A stretch of DNA of 64,000 nucleotides from Musa acuminata AAA Group (GCF_036884655.1 NC_088339.1:26245501-26309500); one strand, 5' to 3'. Positions 12,583 through 27,107 are shown, counted from the stretch's first letter. The notes: generated by a model not told the origin, from the sequence alone. Made by a program: numbers and translations.

Positions 12583-14404
12583 GGGGCGGTGACCAAGTTG
12601 CAAGTGGACCGCGGTTGACGGGAGCGAGATCAGGTTTATTAGCGCGGGTGCCGGCGGACGTGAGGCTCTTCCTCTTCTCTAAACGCCATTTGCCTTTGCT
12701 TTTGTTACGAAACTACCACTACCAATATCTGACCGTTAGTTTCTAGTCGGCGGCATCAGAACCATCCATCGATCGATAAAGCCGGATCGGACGTCAGAGA
12801 TCTCGTTCCGTGCTGCCGCGATGACGTCGGCCACGCTCGGATGGTGGGTCCCAGTGCAAGGTACGGCTTCGGGTGAGCCATGCACGCGTGGGGCCCCCTC
12901 AAAACACGAATGGCTTTGAGTGAGTGAATGTGATACGACGTACCGTCGGCGTACGTTTCGTGCCCGCTGGGTGGCACCAGCAGTAGCGACGGGGTCATGG
13001 ATTGACCCACCCACCCGCCCGTGAAAGCCCGATGGTTCGAACGGAACCTACTTGAGCTGGAAGAACATGTCCGAAGCATCCCTCGACTTACTTTGTGCGC
13101 TTCGATTGAACTCCAGTGTGTGTATTTTATCTAAGCACTTGGATAAAGATACCAAGTACATTTTGAGTCCCTCCCATGATGTTTGTTCCCAATCTTAAGA
13201 CATATCATATCGTTTGACTTACCATGGGTTCTCTACGGGATTCTGTATCGGTTCTTTCTCATCCTAAATAGTGGCATTTTTGTTTGCTTCCTTGTTCGGT
13301 CACTGTATCTGTAATGGTGAAGCAATGAAGAATGACATGAATGGTCTCGTGTTACAGGAATGGCCATCTTTTCTTTCATTGGAGGCCACAACATCACTGG
13401 CGGGCCACCGAAAGGAAACATTCTTCTTTGCCATCAAGAACTCTTTAGATGAAGAGAAAGAGATGTAACGTCAGGAGCAGCTTTGGATGAATCAGTAGAT
13501 GGTCCCAACAGCGGTAACTTTGTGGTACATATATGCTGAAGGATCACTGTCCTCTCTTGGACGAACCACGCTGTGGAATGCTTTTGCTCTGTGCTTCTTT
13601 CGATCGAATGCAACGAATGGAGATGGGAGATCTAGAAAGCAGAGATTTGATATGACAGGCGTTGACGTAGTTGACGCTAATGTGACACAGTAAAGATGAT
13701 TCACCGTGGAAGAGCCTTTTGTTTGTGCAGCAGCAGCCGCTGAGCAGCCCATCAGAGAAGATCACGTGGACATGGCTGCATTCATGCGTCAGAAGAAGAA
13801 GAAGATGAGAAGAGTCGGGAGTTGCCTGCTCAGCAGAAACAGTAGGTTTCGTGCCCTTGTGGTGATGAAGGAAGGAGCAATCTTTCCCCTTTGTCCTCCC
13901 ACCACTGCTGTTGCCACTACTACTACTATAGGGGAAGTAGTTGATGAGTTCTGACGTGCGTGCCATATATTCATTCTTATTGCAGATGGCAAGCACAGAG
14001 GCTTCGAGCTTCAGTTTGTTTCCATCTTCTTCACTCGTTATCACAATAACTCTACCAATGTAAATGCACAGATAAATAATTAGCATCATCGCCTAAAAGA
14101 ACTTGTATATAAGATCATATCCGAACAAAGTATACAACTACGAAAGCCTCACAGTTGTCTTGTATAAGGAGTACCGCATGACATTCCAAGTGTGCTGCCA
14201 TCTTTCTCTTATGTACAACCAAACCGTGACACTTCACTCCTCAAATCAAGAACTAAGAAAAAGAGAGAACAAAAAGGAAAGGTAAAAGAAAAAAGAGAAC
14301 TTGTAGGCTATAAACACATGCTCAAGGCTTCTGATGCTACTCTATGTTCGATTCACAGTATGGTTAGCCACTAATGTCGAAGGTATGCGGACTTGACGGT
14401 GGAT
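12583..14404. other. Intergenic region, no gene supported
   Basis: Region between the promoter of the Cys-rich gene and the 3' end of the PHD-finger gene. Longest frames are 181 codons (- strand, 13544-14089) and about 80 codons (+ strand, 13706-13954). Neither shows a recognisable domain, and the latter lacks an ATG at its start. A noncoding or poorly conserved transcript cannot be excluded. Confidence 0.5.
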
Positions 14405-17400
14405 TCAAGTGTCAGTGGAGCCACCAAACAGATTCAGAATAGTGTTGCCACCATGCAATTCTTTAGGAACAGGATTTTCTGTATTTTTTTTCTCCATGTC
14501 AGGAGAGGTAAGAGATAGAGAGAGACATGCCGACATATCATCTTCGCTAAAGGTGGAACCAGACAGCTTATATAGTCCTCCCTTATCAACCGAAGGATGA
14601 AATGACGCAAATATTTCCTTCTTCAATGACTGCTTCTTACCACCCAGAGATAGTTCAAGATCTGGGGTATCAGGCTCTTGTGAGGCCTCATCGTCCCGAG
14701 AAATGAAGTACCCGAAGTTCTCCACCACATTGTTCCTAAGAGGGCATGCATCCACCGGAAAGAAGCTCCTTTCAGTGCATCTTAAGCTCTCAGTCATCAC
14801 AATGCCATAGTTGACACCATATCTTTGCTGTTGTTCATGTAAGTAGCTAGTCACAAATGGTTGTACCTTAAATGGTGATCTACCATCGATACTTTGATCT
14901 CTATGACTACCGGTACCATGTCCTTCGCTGTAATGTTTCATCCTTTTGTGTTCTAGGTCATCTTCTGAACAGAAATAACCTGCTTTCTCCTGCCAAGTAT
15001 TTGCTCCATCGGTGCTCTGTGATGCTTCACCATATGTGGCTGAGCAAGTGTGTGCACGTTTCATATTAGGCTTTGATCCCCAGCTCAGGCAATCAATTTT
15101 CATTATATTGTCCTTAGTCCCAAATTCTATCACTGAGCATTCTTTCTCTTTAATCTTTCTTGTCCCTCCATTATCTGCTTTTTGAACAAGATAAAACATC
15201 AATAAGTATATATAAATATATATTTTATATGATGGATAAGACAAGAACTACCTAAAATATTTAGTAAAGAAAAATAACCTTGTCCAAAAGAAGAAGCTGA
15301 ATATCCAAGCAATGATCCACTAAGGCTATGTCGTACACTATTTGCATGAATACGGGGAATCTTTCCAGCAACAGCAACATCATCCAAGTTCCCCTGCAAG
15401 CATACTGAATGCTCTTAACTTGTGATGTCATTTTGAGCAAAAATATAAAAAAGAACAGACATCATCGGGTGAAAACAGATTTCAAAATCATTAGTGGGAT
15501 AAATAACTTGTACTAAATCATTTTATAGAAAAATATATTCATCATGAATCAGGTATTTGACATGTTTAGGATGCAAGAAATGTAATGCAGTAACAATATT
15601 ACTAATACATAATTCTAATATAATATTTGTAAAATGCAAAGAAAAAGTGATCGCAAGTTACTCATGGCTGTGATGATACAACAACAGTGGGCCGCATTAA
15701 ACATGCAAAGCATGATGCCAAAGCAGTGTACCAGCACATGATTTGCATAATCACTAGAAAGTGTGCTTCGATCTTTTCAAACTTTTGGGTTGCCTACTCT
15801 TCAGACTGTTAGCGAATGTGCAAATTGATTTCTTGCCAAGAACTTTGAATAACCTGAAATTGATTATATATATATATATATATATATATTTCACAATCAG
15901 GTACAATGGTAAAGTTGCTTCTTTACTATTCTTACGATCTTCAAGACCAGGGTTAGAGTCATGAAAACAACTTTAAGGTTGCGTACATTGATCATCCCTA
16001 TACCTGAGAGCCTCATGCACTACGTACAAACCTTTAGGACGAAAAACTTATCAATAAGAAACTAACCAACAAAGTCTTGTATGGACAAGGATATGATAGT
16101 CAAATTTAGACTTCAAACCATGGTCTAATTTGGAAGAAAAAAGTAGCCAGAAAAAGAAAAATATATTCGTTAACTAATTTACGCAGAGTAGAAAATGACA
16201 AAGGTCATGTTGTTAGAAAGAAAAAGTGACACTTCCACCATTTTCTATATCCATAGTTTGATAAGATCGGAGTATCTGACATGCATCAGAAATGAATTGA
16301 CCAGGTGGAAACATGAATCCAGGCAACACAGCCCTCAAATGTAAGATCACTAGTTTGTTGGGACAAAATGATTTCCACTTCCACCATTCTTCACACCTAC
16401 AGGTTGATAGGGTCACAGTAACTGAAATGCTGATAGGCATTAGAAATGAATTCACCAGTGAGCACATGAGTCGAGAGTCGAGAGTCGAGAGTCGAGAGTC
16501 GAGACAACACCACCTTCAAGTGTTAAGTGTAAATTTACACGAATATATCCCATTATTTTACATGGATTAATAGTTTATGTTATTTTAGAAGAAAGAACAT
16601 GGTGCTTCCACCTTTATTCTCAAGGAAAAAAAGTTTTATAAAGTCAAGCATGAAGGGATACCGTATGATAACAAAAGATACAATTAAATTAATAGTTACT
16701 GCATAATCAATACATCATAACTAATCACATGGTGTTTCTACCTCTCTACCTTTTCTTACAAAAAGAGGTGATGATATGTATGCATGCAGCACAGAATCTG
16801 ACATTCACAAAAGATATACACAGCAATTTAATATCATCTAAATTGAACTAAGTGGCATACATCTCAAGAAGATATCACACAAAATAAACATACAGTTCTT
16901 ATATGTAAATATGTCCCATAAACAGCAATGAAAAAATAATGTGCAAAATGGCCATAGAACGTATTCTTGTAAAGGAAAACAGTACCAGGTTGGTTTCATT
17001 GCTTTTTACCGCTGGACATATCTCATTAAGATCAAAAGAGTAGATCCTGGGACACAAATCTGAATTATGATTTGAAAGTTCACCACTCTCTTTTTCACCT
17101 GCTGCCTTGTATAAAAAGCTCTGTGTCTTGCAGATATCATCACGGCCAGAGGTGCTGGGCCCAGATGATTCATTTCCCCTTGAAAATTCTTTTGGTGGAT
17201 ACTTCTGGGAATCATGTTTCTGAAAGGAAGATAATTCACCAGTATGAGAAGGCGATAATTCTTGAACAGTGGGATCTGTGATTATCGTTGATTCACAGAG
17301 CTCCTGCAAATCAGTGTGAGGCTTTAAGGAGTCTGATTTCCTTCCTCTGAAGATACCCCAAAGAAAAAATAACATGTTCCAACCTAAAAAGAATACAGAA

Positions 17401-20400
17401 CATATTGTAAATGAGATAATATCTCTAAGATATGCTTAGAATGCATAGATCAATACTGTTTGGAAATTTTGTGAAAAAGAAAACAAAAAGCCTTGCACTT
17501 GCACATAAGCAGAAAATTTATGCTTATAAGCATATTATTTCTTACGTTGCGAACTCTCGGGTAGCATACTTGAAGGAAATATAAGAAGCTCCACCTCGCT
17601 GATGTTCCCTTTGAGGGCTAAATCATTTTCTATTGCAGCTTCCAACACCTTCCGGTAAGATCTTTCGTAACTGTAAGATAAACAAGAACAAGTCAGTTTA
17701 TGATACATAATTCATCTCAAAAGTAATATGAATTTCACCGCGACCCCAAACCTCTCAGAATCTTTAGCAAAAAAATATAGTGCAATATTAAATTCTTTAG
17801 GATTGATTTCCTGAAACTGCAACGGCCACAAGCTAACCCGAGGAACTTCCTCTAATTGGATTTTGCATGGAAACTGGCACACTACTTCATGCACTTTCGG
17901 TGATGCAAACATTGACAAGTGGGCTTGAATTCCATCAACAATTTCGGTAATTGTTCCAATTTTTAAAATCTCAAAAGCACCCCTGCAAATCAAATAGATA
18001 TATGTTATATTTCAACAGCTAAAAAGAAACAGAGAAAAAAGAATTTACTCTTAAATACACAATTTAAATTAAGAAGTTTTTGAGTAAACTATCATACTGC
18101 CATATGCATTCCTGCTCTGGGATTATAACTGATCTAGAGATAGTCGCAAGTAGAGAAGGGTGATGAGGCAAAGACTGAGTCGACGGTTTCTCATTCAACT
18201 TGTCAAAATTTGTAGGATTGACATTCAAGTCCCCTACTCCAGAATTACATAAAGATTTGGTTGAATGTTCTGTTTGCCCCGTGTTAGCTGCACTATCTGT
18301 TTTGCTATAGTCGGTGTCAGAGCTTCTCAGGATCACTTTTCCATCAGGTGCTCCTTCTAAAGGAAAGTTCTTCTGACAAATTGAACTCTTCAAAGAACTT
18401 CTGGAAGAACCTTCAGAATTTACATGGTTGCTTAACAATCTACACTCAGACTGATCAACTATTCTACTTTTGTTGTTCCTTGACATTGCAGCTTTGGCCA
18501 CATCTTTCCACCTATTTCTCTTGCTAGTTCCATCGATTAAACTCACATCAGCAGAAGGCTTTGCAGAATATAAAGTAAGCTTGTCAATTTGGTGGCACTG
18601 AGTAGCATAGCTTGCTTTTGTTAATTTACCAGAACATAATGCACTCTTGCCTCCTGAAATTGTGAGCCTTGATGTGTTGGGGATACTCTTCGTTTTATCT
18701 TTCGAATGAGCTTGATGCCAAGACTCTGCAAAAGAAGACACACTGCTTGTAACTCCACCAGCATCATTATATGATCTATTGTTAGCACCAGAATTTGCGT
18801 GAACAGGTTCCTCATTGACAAATTTACCCCTCTTTCGATTCTCGGAATCAAAGATCCCATAACTTTTACATTTCAATGATGGCTGCCGCTGCTTCACTTC
18901 TTTATACTCTAACAAGGCGATAAAAAAAAAATTCAGTACCAAAAATGTAAAAAAATATAATCATTAGCCAATTAAATATTGTCAAATATTAAAGGCCTCT
19001 AACAGAAGGACTGTTTACCTGCATCATTTTCTCTATTCAATCCTTTGCTAGTTCCAAGGATGCTAGGCTCAAGGTTCTTACTTGAGTTTCTGTTAAGTAG
19101 TGCAACCTTCATACCCAGATCTGGCAGAGACTTCCTCCCTACGTGTGGACTAGCAAATGGGTGATCAAGAACAAAGGAGCTCTTTCTTTCTGTTACATTT
19201 CTTTCTTTCTTTGGTTTAAGACTTCCAGGGTCCTCATCCTGTGGTGACTTGATTGATTGATAATTGTCAGATGATTGGAAGTTGTGATGGCCTGAGCTAA
19301 TATTGTTGAATGAAGCAGATTTGTTGATAGTTTCCACCAAGGATTGATATTGTGTGTTTCTTGGTGTAGACTCTTTAGCTAGATTTTGGGGAACACCTTC
19401 AGCCAAATGCTCAACTTTTGGTTCCACATTCTTCTTGAAAGAAACTTGTTTTGAGGCAGACCCACCTCAAAGAAATAACCAACACATGTAAATATTAGTT
19501 TTCCAAAAATAAGCAAGAGACATCTGTGATAATCTAAATAATATGAAACATGAAATCTTACCCTTGGAAGGAAAAAGTTTTTCTTTAACAATTGAAGAGC
19601 TATAGCCAAGGGAAGGCGATTGAGAAGAGGTCCAGGAACTCTTTGCATACTGACTTCCAAGTGATGAAGCCATATTGGTTCGCTTTACTTCAGCTGTATG
19701 AAAGTTTTTAGATGAATTTTCATGAGCGAAGGCACTACATATTCTAGGACTTGCTGCTTTCAAAGCTTCATCAGCTGTTTCAGAAACCTTCTTGACCATT
19801 GGTGAAGCTAGATCCATTTGGTATGTGTGCCTTTTACCAGTTCCCATTGGATTTTGCATTTCTTTACTGGATCCACATGCTTCAGGGTCAGTTGGCTTGG
19901 TGTTCAAGTTTGCTAAATTCTCAGGGTTCATGGACATCCCAATATTCTCGCCTTTCTTATTCAAGCATTGTACATTTGATTTTCCAGAAAATGTCTCAGT
20001 TTTATCCAGCCTTTTCATCTCAAGTTCCTCCTTCATCTGACATTCTTCACATAGCCAATCTCCTTCAGGAATTTTGTCCAACATAATCCTCATGCAGTAA
20101 CTAAGAAAACAATTGCTTAGTATGTGTGAGAAATCCAAATTACGTAACATACAATTACGAATATAGCATTGAGAACAAAATATACTTACGTATGTTCTGC
20201 ACCATCGATGCATCTACTGCAAGTAGCAAGAAGCTCCTCCCGGCCAGTGTCTCCACATATATCACATACTTTTACCTATATCATAGCACACAAATGTATA
20301 GCCAGCATAAATGAGAAAATGACTAGAGACCACAAGAGATACAGATATGATGCTAGACCAATGGAATCAAATATCAATTTTGCATATGGATAGAAGACAC

Positions 20401-23400
20401 AACAGGAACGTAATTATTGAAACCAAATAACAAAGCCATAAATGAAATGGATTGTCAGCACAAAAGCTAACTAGATCTTTGCTAAACAACAATGAAGACA
20501 AGAAATTGGCATCAACTTCATAGTTTTAGCAAAAGTCCTTATGACTGCAAGTTGCATAGAAGCAAATGTTGCATCCTCCTGAATAACTTGGTGTTTAACT
20601 TGAAGAAAAATCACAGAAGCACTTACGTCATACAACATGCAATCTGATTCAGAAACTTGACCATGAAGAAGTGACTGCTGTGGTTTTCCAGACTCGTGCA
20701 AATTGCATTCAGAACTGCCAAAGCCAGAAGCAGATTCAAAGCATCCATCTTCATTCATGAATTTTCCAGAAGATATGTCACGTCTGATCCGAATTGCTTT
20801 GCTAGCTTCATTGTTTGGGAGCATAATAGTCTTTGGCGCATGATCACTACCAGCAGCTGGCAGTCCTTGATATGAGGATTTATCGTCAACTATCAAGCGC
20901 TTACAAGGTTCTTCCAGAACTTGGCATGGTGGATATGCTTCCATATCTTTGGAGCCAGCATTATGACTAGAAATATGCTCACTTTGAGAATGGAAATCTA
21001 TATTTGGTTGTGGAGAAATATTCTTTCTTGTGGAAGCCTCTGTAAGGTCAGACTTGTTATGAAGGCCTAGACTGTCACTCTTCTTACAAAATGATTCTCC
21101 AGGGAATGTACTGAGCTTCCCTGAGTTACCACAGCCTGTATCCATAAAACCACCATCATATTCACAAGTAGCTTCAACTTGAATCAGCACTTCAGTTTCT
21201 TTGGCATCTAATTTACATGTTGATACTGAACTACATGGTGTATCTCTCATGTCCAGTTTCAAATTATCATTTATAAGTAACGGATTGGAATCTCGGCCTC
21301 CAGTAATGCATGAATCGTTATTCCCATGACTTCCTGGCACATACTGCTCTCTAGCTGATGCACCATTTTCAAAATCAGGTCTGCAAAAGCTGCATGATGT
21401 TCCATTACCAAGACTAGCAGTGCCATTTCGAAGAACCTTATCTTCCTTGACTGCTTCAACAGTTGAAACCTTTAGGGGTATATCAATGTCTTCATAAGTA
21501 TCATATGCAGTAGACTTTCTTACTGTTTTGCTATCTGCATTTTCAGAATATGAATCATGACTTGAACTTCCACTCAACAAATTGCTTGTTTCACTAGCTG
21601 CAATTTGCAGATCATTACAAGATCCACATTTGGCACCAACAAAAGAACAACTATCTGCTTCTTTCCTTTCAAAGATATTATCAGAGGATCCACAATCACC
21701 ATCTGACTCCATTGCTGCGGCAATCCGATGCATACAAGAGGAGCAAGTAGCAGAGCAAACATTACATGTACCAGATTTCACATTCATATCACCTACAAAT
21801 ATAATTTTGTTTTGGTCTGTAAATTTGCCCTATCACACACAACATGAAAGCCATCGGTCACAAATATTATACCAAAAAAGTAGATGGATAAAGGCAAATG
21901 AACCTTATAAGGTTAAAAATTAAAAGTAATTGACACGTTACAGGAATTAGCATTGAGAATTTCCGCAGACAACAAAAGAACAAGTGCATGGATAAATTAA
22001 GATATGGGAGCAACTCAAAGTTTGCAGTTTAATTAGGCACAAATTTCATTGAACAGAAACTATCCAAATATAATTCTGGTTCAGGCAGATGGAGTCCTAG
22101 CTATTTCCATGATTCATCTGATAAATAAGATAAGCAATTCTATATCAAGCATGCTTTGAGAGAACCAAAAGTCAAGCACTTGAGACTTTGTTTAGATTGT
22201 TTCTTCGATGCAACTATCTCGATTTATCATGTTTAAATTTATCATCTCATTTTTGGATACTGTTTCAGTTTGAGAAGTCAAATATAAACAGTGTTCGTAA
22301 CCAGAAATATTTTAATTTCATTTATGCCACTGTTCTAGTTCATCTATTTTTGCAATTTCTGCCACCCTGTTACTTCTTAATAATTAATACAACCTGCTCA
22401 TTTGGGTCATCTTACTTGACATCATATGAGCTAAAAGGACAGATGCAGTGCATATAAATGTAGTCTAAATGCCTTAAGCAACATGACACGTGCGCCAAAG
22501 ATCTATGGACAATAATATCTCAAACACTTTCGGAAAATGCAACTTAAGCATGACTGTTTAATCCATATTAAATAACATAAACAAAATGGGCAGAAAAAGT
22601 AGAGTTTGAGGTATAAGGGCTGCTAAATATGGCTTGATCCTAATTGCTCAACACAGAGTTTCATCATTAAGCACATTACAGAAAAAATGTGACTCGGCAC
22701 AACTGCATGACAATTAAACACTCAAAAAATGCATTAAATTAAAGTGAAAGAAATAATCTTCATGGAAATACCTACCTACCTTTATGCCTTTCCCTAACTT
22801 CAAAATCTTGCATCACCTTTTTCAAATCCCTCGACTTCCACTCCAAAATATAATGAATGCTGTACTTGATATACTTTAACATTATTTGATATCTATAATT
22901 ACTATAGAACAAAAGACCAAAACTAACTTGAGACATAATTTTCAGCCACTATGTTACCCTATTTTAGTGTCAGATAAGTTAGGATACCCTTCAAACGTGA
23001 AGTTTTATCTTGCTTCTAAGTTTTCCTACCTCATAATTACTTTAGGTACTCAAATCTATTATATTCCTTTTTTTCAATCTTGATTTCTGGGAAATATGTT
23101 CTTACCAAAAAGTTCCCAACAGAGTAATTCAACTAACTGTAACTCCAAGCGTTAGCCAGCATCAATGAGCATCATGATGAGGAGAAGAATATGACAAATA
23201 ATTCATTGCCAAGAAAAAAAAAAAAAGTACTACTTGGAAGTAAAACCAAAGAGGGGCATATTTTCAGTGCAAACAGGGAAATTTCTTTTATCTGGGGAAG
23301 GTTCTTACCAAAACCATCACCTGACGTTCACTATCTGACTCGTCCAAAGATCCCTGGCCCCGTGAACGGCTTTGGAACACTGATGCCATGTAAAAACGAA

Positions 23401-24005
23401 ATCAGAGTGCGCATCAGCCTTCCACGTCAAAGATACAGTAGCAAGAGCAAAGAGAACATGGCGAAACATAGCAAGAAATATAAAAAATATACACCAGCCG
23501 ATCATGAATCCAAAATTACAATACAATAACTTCATATAGCAAACTAATTTAGCATAAATGCGAAGATGCACGAGCAAAACGAAAAAGAAAACGGTGCACG
23601 CCGTGATGAAATGAAGAGCAAAGCCCTGAATTTAAAAAATAAAAAAAAATCAGAATTTGCCAGATCATATTAAACAAAAGCAGCATTTTATAAAACATCT
23701 TTCTCTAAGACAACGTAATAAATTTTGAATATTTTCATCAATAAAATCCAGTCGTAGTCGCGAGAACTAAGTAGTCATCATAACCAAAATGAGGAAGAGT
23801 AAAAAAGAACATCAGCAGCGCACACCAAAGACGATCTTTTGAGTCTACGCACAACAATAAAATGTCTAATCTGCGAGGCGCACTCACCAACACAAAAATA
23901 TCAATTTCATCTAATAAAGGAGACGTCCTTACATGCCTACGGCTCAGCGATGGTCCCATCGAGACCGTACAGCTCCATCAGGCACCGCTCCGACCATTTC
24001 CTCAT
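14405..24005 (-). CDS. PHD-finger and SPOC-like protein of the AIPP2/PAIPP2 type (5' end uncertain)
   Basis: AIPP2/PAIPP2 proteins read histone tails with a PHD finger and work with the BAH protein AIPP3/BDT1 and the phosphatase CPL2 in Polycomb-linked repression. Ten exons with matching phases: 20627-21792, 20190-20275, 19562-20100, 19019-19465, 18098-18908, 17752-17982, 17546-17670, 16986-17383, 15279-15393, 14405-15177 (stop). The first holds an N-terminal Cys cluster, SGTCNVCSATCSSCMH. The PHD finger spans exons 2-3: CDICGDTGREELLATCSRC, then GAEHTYC and WLCEEC. The SPOC-like AIPP2 domain is in exons 5-8: IWQGAFEI, GIQAHLSMFASPKV, LEEVPRVSLWPLQFQE, IALYFFAKD, VELLIFPSSMLPESSQRW, LFFLWGIFRGRK. 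These exons encode over 1,560 residues. The upstream part is unresolved: MRKWSERC (ATG 24003-24005) and a short exon near 23321-23379 (RGQGSLDESDSERQ) look plausible, but their phases do not join directly to exon 1 as listed. Confidence 0.88.
15865..15889. repeat. (TA)n microsatellite in an intron of the AIPP2-type gene
   Basis: About twelve TA units inside the intron between 15394 and 16985. It has no visible coding effect. Confidence 0.9.
16468..16503. repeat. 8-bp tandem array (GAGTCGAG) in an intron
   Basis: The unit AGTCGAGA repeats about four and a half times without variation inside an intron of the AIPP2-type gene. It interrupts the second copy of a diverged direct duplication of roughly 130 bp (first copy near 16221-16350, second near 16370-16530). 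Confidence 0.85.
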
Positions 24006-24425
24006 CCTAGTACCTCTGATCGGGCTACCATCAAGGACGCCGTTTGCGCTCCACCACCGGGACGAGGGTGTCAAGCCGAACAAGTCCAAGAGATATAGAG
24101 ATCCGGACGAGGAACAAGGAAGCAAGGGACCGCAATCGGATCGCCGCTGGGGCTCTCTTGGGCCGTCCCGGTGTGCCTCAACGCGCTTCGAACTCCATTC
24201 GATCTAAGCCGAGGGTTTCTTCTCGTGGAATCGATGGCGGATGGACCAACAGGAAACGAACAGGAGAAGAAGAGAGGGGGAGAAGGGAAGGCGAAAGAGA
24301 GCGAAACAGGCACAGGAGTGAGGGCCCGTCTGTCATCCAAATTTAGAATACAAAACCAAAAGTGTTTTTCGTATTTAAAATCCCCAAGATACTTTCGCAC
24401 GTACGAGCGAGCGCGCGGTGCCTCA

Positions 24426-24467
24426 CACGTGTGCGCACGCCGTCAACCGACCCGATGATTACACGTG
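24426..24467. promoter_or_regulatory. Two G-box/ABRE-like sites upstream of the AIPP2-type gene
   Basis: CACGTG cores at 24426-24431 and 24462-24467, the second as ACACGTGG, a classical ABRE/G-box context. They lie about 200-450 bp upstream of the GC-rich region where the AIPP2-type transcript most likely starts. Binding by bZIP or bHLH factors is inferred from the motif only. Confidence 0.45.
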
Positions 24468-24469
24468 GA

Positions 24470-26900
24470 AGGCGCGGATGTAAGTGGACCGCGTGGGGCC
24501 GTGGCGATGGGGCCCATTTGCATATCCGAGCCGTCCGGGTGTGGGGAAGCCTTTGACGAGACAGACGGTACAGATCGGTCTTGCGGGAGTTGTGGGTCCG
24601 ACTCCGGGAATGGAACGGGTAGAGAAAAGAGTGACGCAAATGGGTATGAAAATTATTCTCTTTTTCAGGCTGAGCGCACGACGTGCGCTCTCGAAGCTTC
24701 CGCCAGGGCGATACGTGGCGGACGGTGGACACGGTGTCGGAGCAGAACGCTGGGCCGTGTACGGATCGCACCGGAGGATCAGGGCCGCCCAATCACCGCG
24801 GTGTCGTCTGCGTGTGGGGAGAGACATGCGTTACGTGATCGATCCATCTCACCGTTGAGTGGGGGGGTGAGGCAAGCATAGCCAAGTAAACCAGTTATGA
24901 GTTCCGCTGTTGTCTTGTCTTTGAGCAGCCAAGTCAAATACGATGTCGGAATGGTAATATCATTCCAAACCCGGATACAAGTTTGAACGAAAACATCACC
25001 GTTGACCACAAAGTTGACGTGAGAAAACATAGAGCAAGGCAGCCCACACATAATTCCCCATCGTTCTAACATTGTTTCTCCAACCGGCATGCGATGGACA
25101 ACGATGCACAACCACCACCCAAAGTTGGGCGTCATTCATGCGTCTGCATCGGATACCGGATGCGAGGAACATGTGAAGATAAAGAGACGACACGCACTCG
25201 TGAACATCGTGTGTGCAGCAGGATGCGGTGTCTGCAGTTTATTGTTCCTGTTCGATGCTCAACAAGGTCGATAAAAAGCATGCAAATGGTTGATGCATTC
25301 AAGTTGTTCTTCGACTTGTCTCGTTATTATTTCCGTGTCAAGTTTTTCTTCGAACGAATCGAAGTTGATCGTCAAATTCTGCCTGGCACTGATATGGCCA
25401 ACTTCTTCTTGTTTCATTCACGGTCAGATTACTAGAATATTTTGATAAGTTGATTAGCTTAATTAGTGACCTAAAGAACAAGCACTAAGATTTTGTTAAT
25501 CCCAACTTCTGGCTACTTTAATCTCAAACCAAATGCACTATCGAGACAACGCAACAACAAAAAACAGAAACCATTGTCTCAAAGAAACAGCGACAAAATC
25601 TTTCCATCACGGACGCATTTAGCGACTTATTTGAATGGCCGATCGTCACTTTTGCTTGTATGTTTCTTGAACGTCGCTGTAAGCTTCAGACTATTTGCTT
25701 CCTTCGCTTGGCTTGCTAGTCGCGGCGACAACGACATGTTTTGGCGAAGGAGAGGAGGAGGAAGCAGTAAATAAAGGAGATGCATGGCTTCGCTGCTATG
25801 GCACTCACTGTGAGACAGCGTGTGTAAGTCTCCCGAAATGCTTGAATCGTGAGCATGCAGACAGGACATAGCCACTGTTGTGTGTTGTCTTTATGCAAGG
25901 GGTAGATTGTCACTCGTTTGCCAGCAATCAAACTGCAACATGTCATAGACTTTTGCTTCCATTTTATGTGGCATAAAATTCTGGTTGAACAGTGTTGTTT
26001 GGGAAGGCTTTTCTTGCGAGTGATGCGGCGCTATCTGCTCATGCGTTGCGCTTTCGTCGCTTCATACTTTGTGATCGAAGACTCTTTGCCTGTTTTCGCT
26101 TCAGCCGCAGCACTTTCTCTCCCTTCACGTGGCAAGCGAGACTTTGTGCTCACTGGAGATTGAGAGTCCGACGTGCTTTTGGCACCTAACAGGCCTTTCT
26201 TTTCAACACATTCCACTGGTCATCAGCTGAAGAGAGAGATATCACAGAGTTATATAGTTCTCTTGAGTTTTGTGAAAAGAAAATATTTCTTTCCCCATTT
26301 AAAATTCCCAATTAACATTAGGAGATCGAGATTCTCATGAAATATCTTTTTCGACTATATCAATAATAAAAGATTCATCATAACATACTAATAAAAGTCG
26401 ATCGTTGTTTATCGATAACTTTTTCTTCGTTCCATTGTTGATCTAAACATAAAAATAATTTTATCGGAAACTCCATTCAACATTGATCTTTGTACAAATG
26501 GATATCAAATCAGAGGTCTGATGCAATTGCCATGGATACATAAAAGCTATATGTGTAACCAATTGTTCGTCCATATATAATTTAGGTGATCAAGAATTAA
26601 AACAGCAAATTCTTAAATCTCCACAATTCATGAAAAGACGATCATGTCAAAATGGGCCCATATTACTACGTTGAATTGGACCGGGCTCGATAAAGATGTT
26701 GGTGTATAGATGGGCCGGCAGACCGCTAAGACCGGGCTGGGATCGGATCAACATTCGATGTTGTTGGAAGAAGGTGTTTGGATTCTGGTACCAATAGCTA
26801 AGAGGAGGGGAAGCACCGACCATGAAATAAATACTCTGTGCGATTGCGGAGCTTAAGCTGCAATTTTCTATGGATGTAATTGTCTTTCCCACACCAATAA
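24470..26900. other. Intergenic region between two divergent genes
   Basis: Separates the AIPP2-type gene (- strand) from the AHL gene (+ strand). It is GC-rich near the left end and becomes AT-rich around 26200-26600. No frame in it shows a known domain. It probably contains both promoters; no convincing TATA box was assigned. Confidence 0.5.
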
Positions 26901-27107
26901 AGAATAATTATTCCCGTCTTCCCTCACTAGGTGGCTGCTTCCCCTTGCTGTGCTGGGTTGGTGCGGCGAGGGTTCGGTGGTAGCGGTGTCCCCGAGGAAA
27001 GAAGGCAAACATTTCTGGGTTTGCAGGCCGTTGCGCGACCCATATCCTTGAACGTCTCTCTCGTCGTCTGGTTTTGGTTGGGTGACACTCTTTTGATCTG
27101 ATTCCAG

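Noticed and set aside
13544..14089. 181-codon open frame on the - strand
   Set aside because: No known domain, low-complexity Ser and Leu stretches, no good start context and no splice partners; it could equally be chance.
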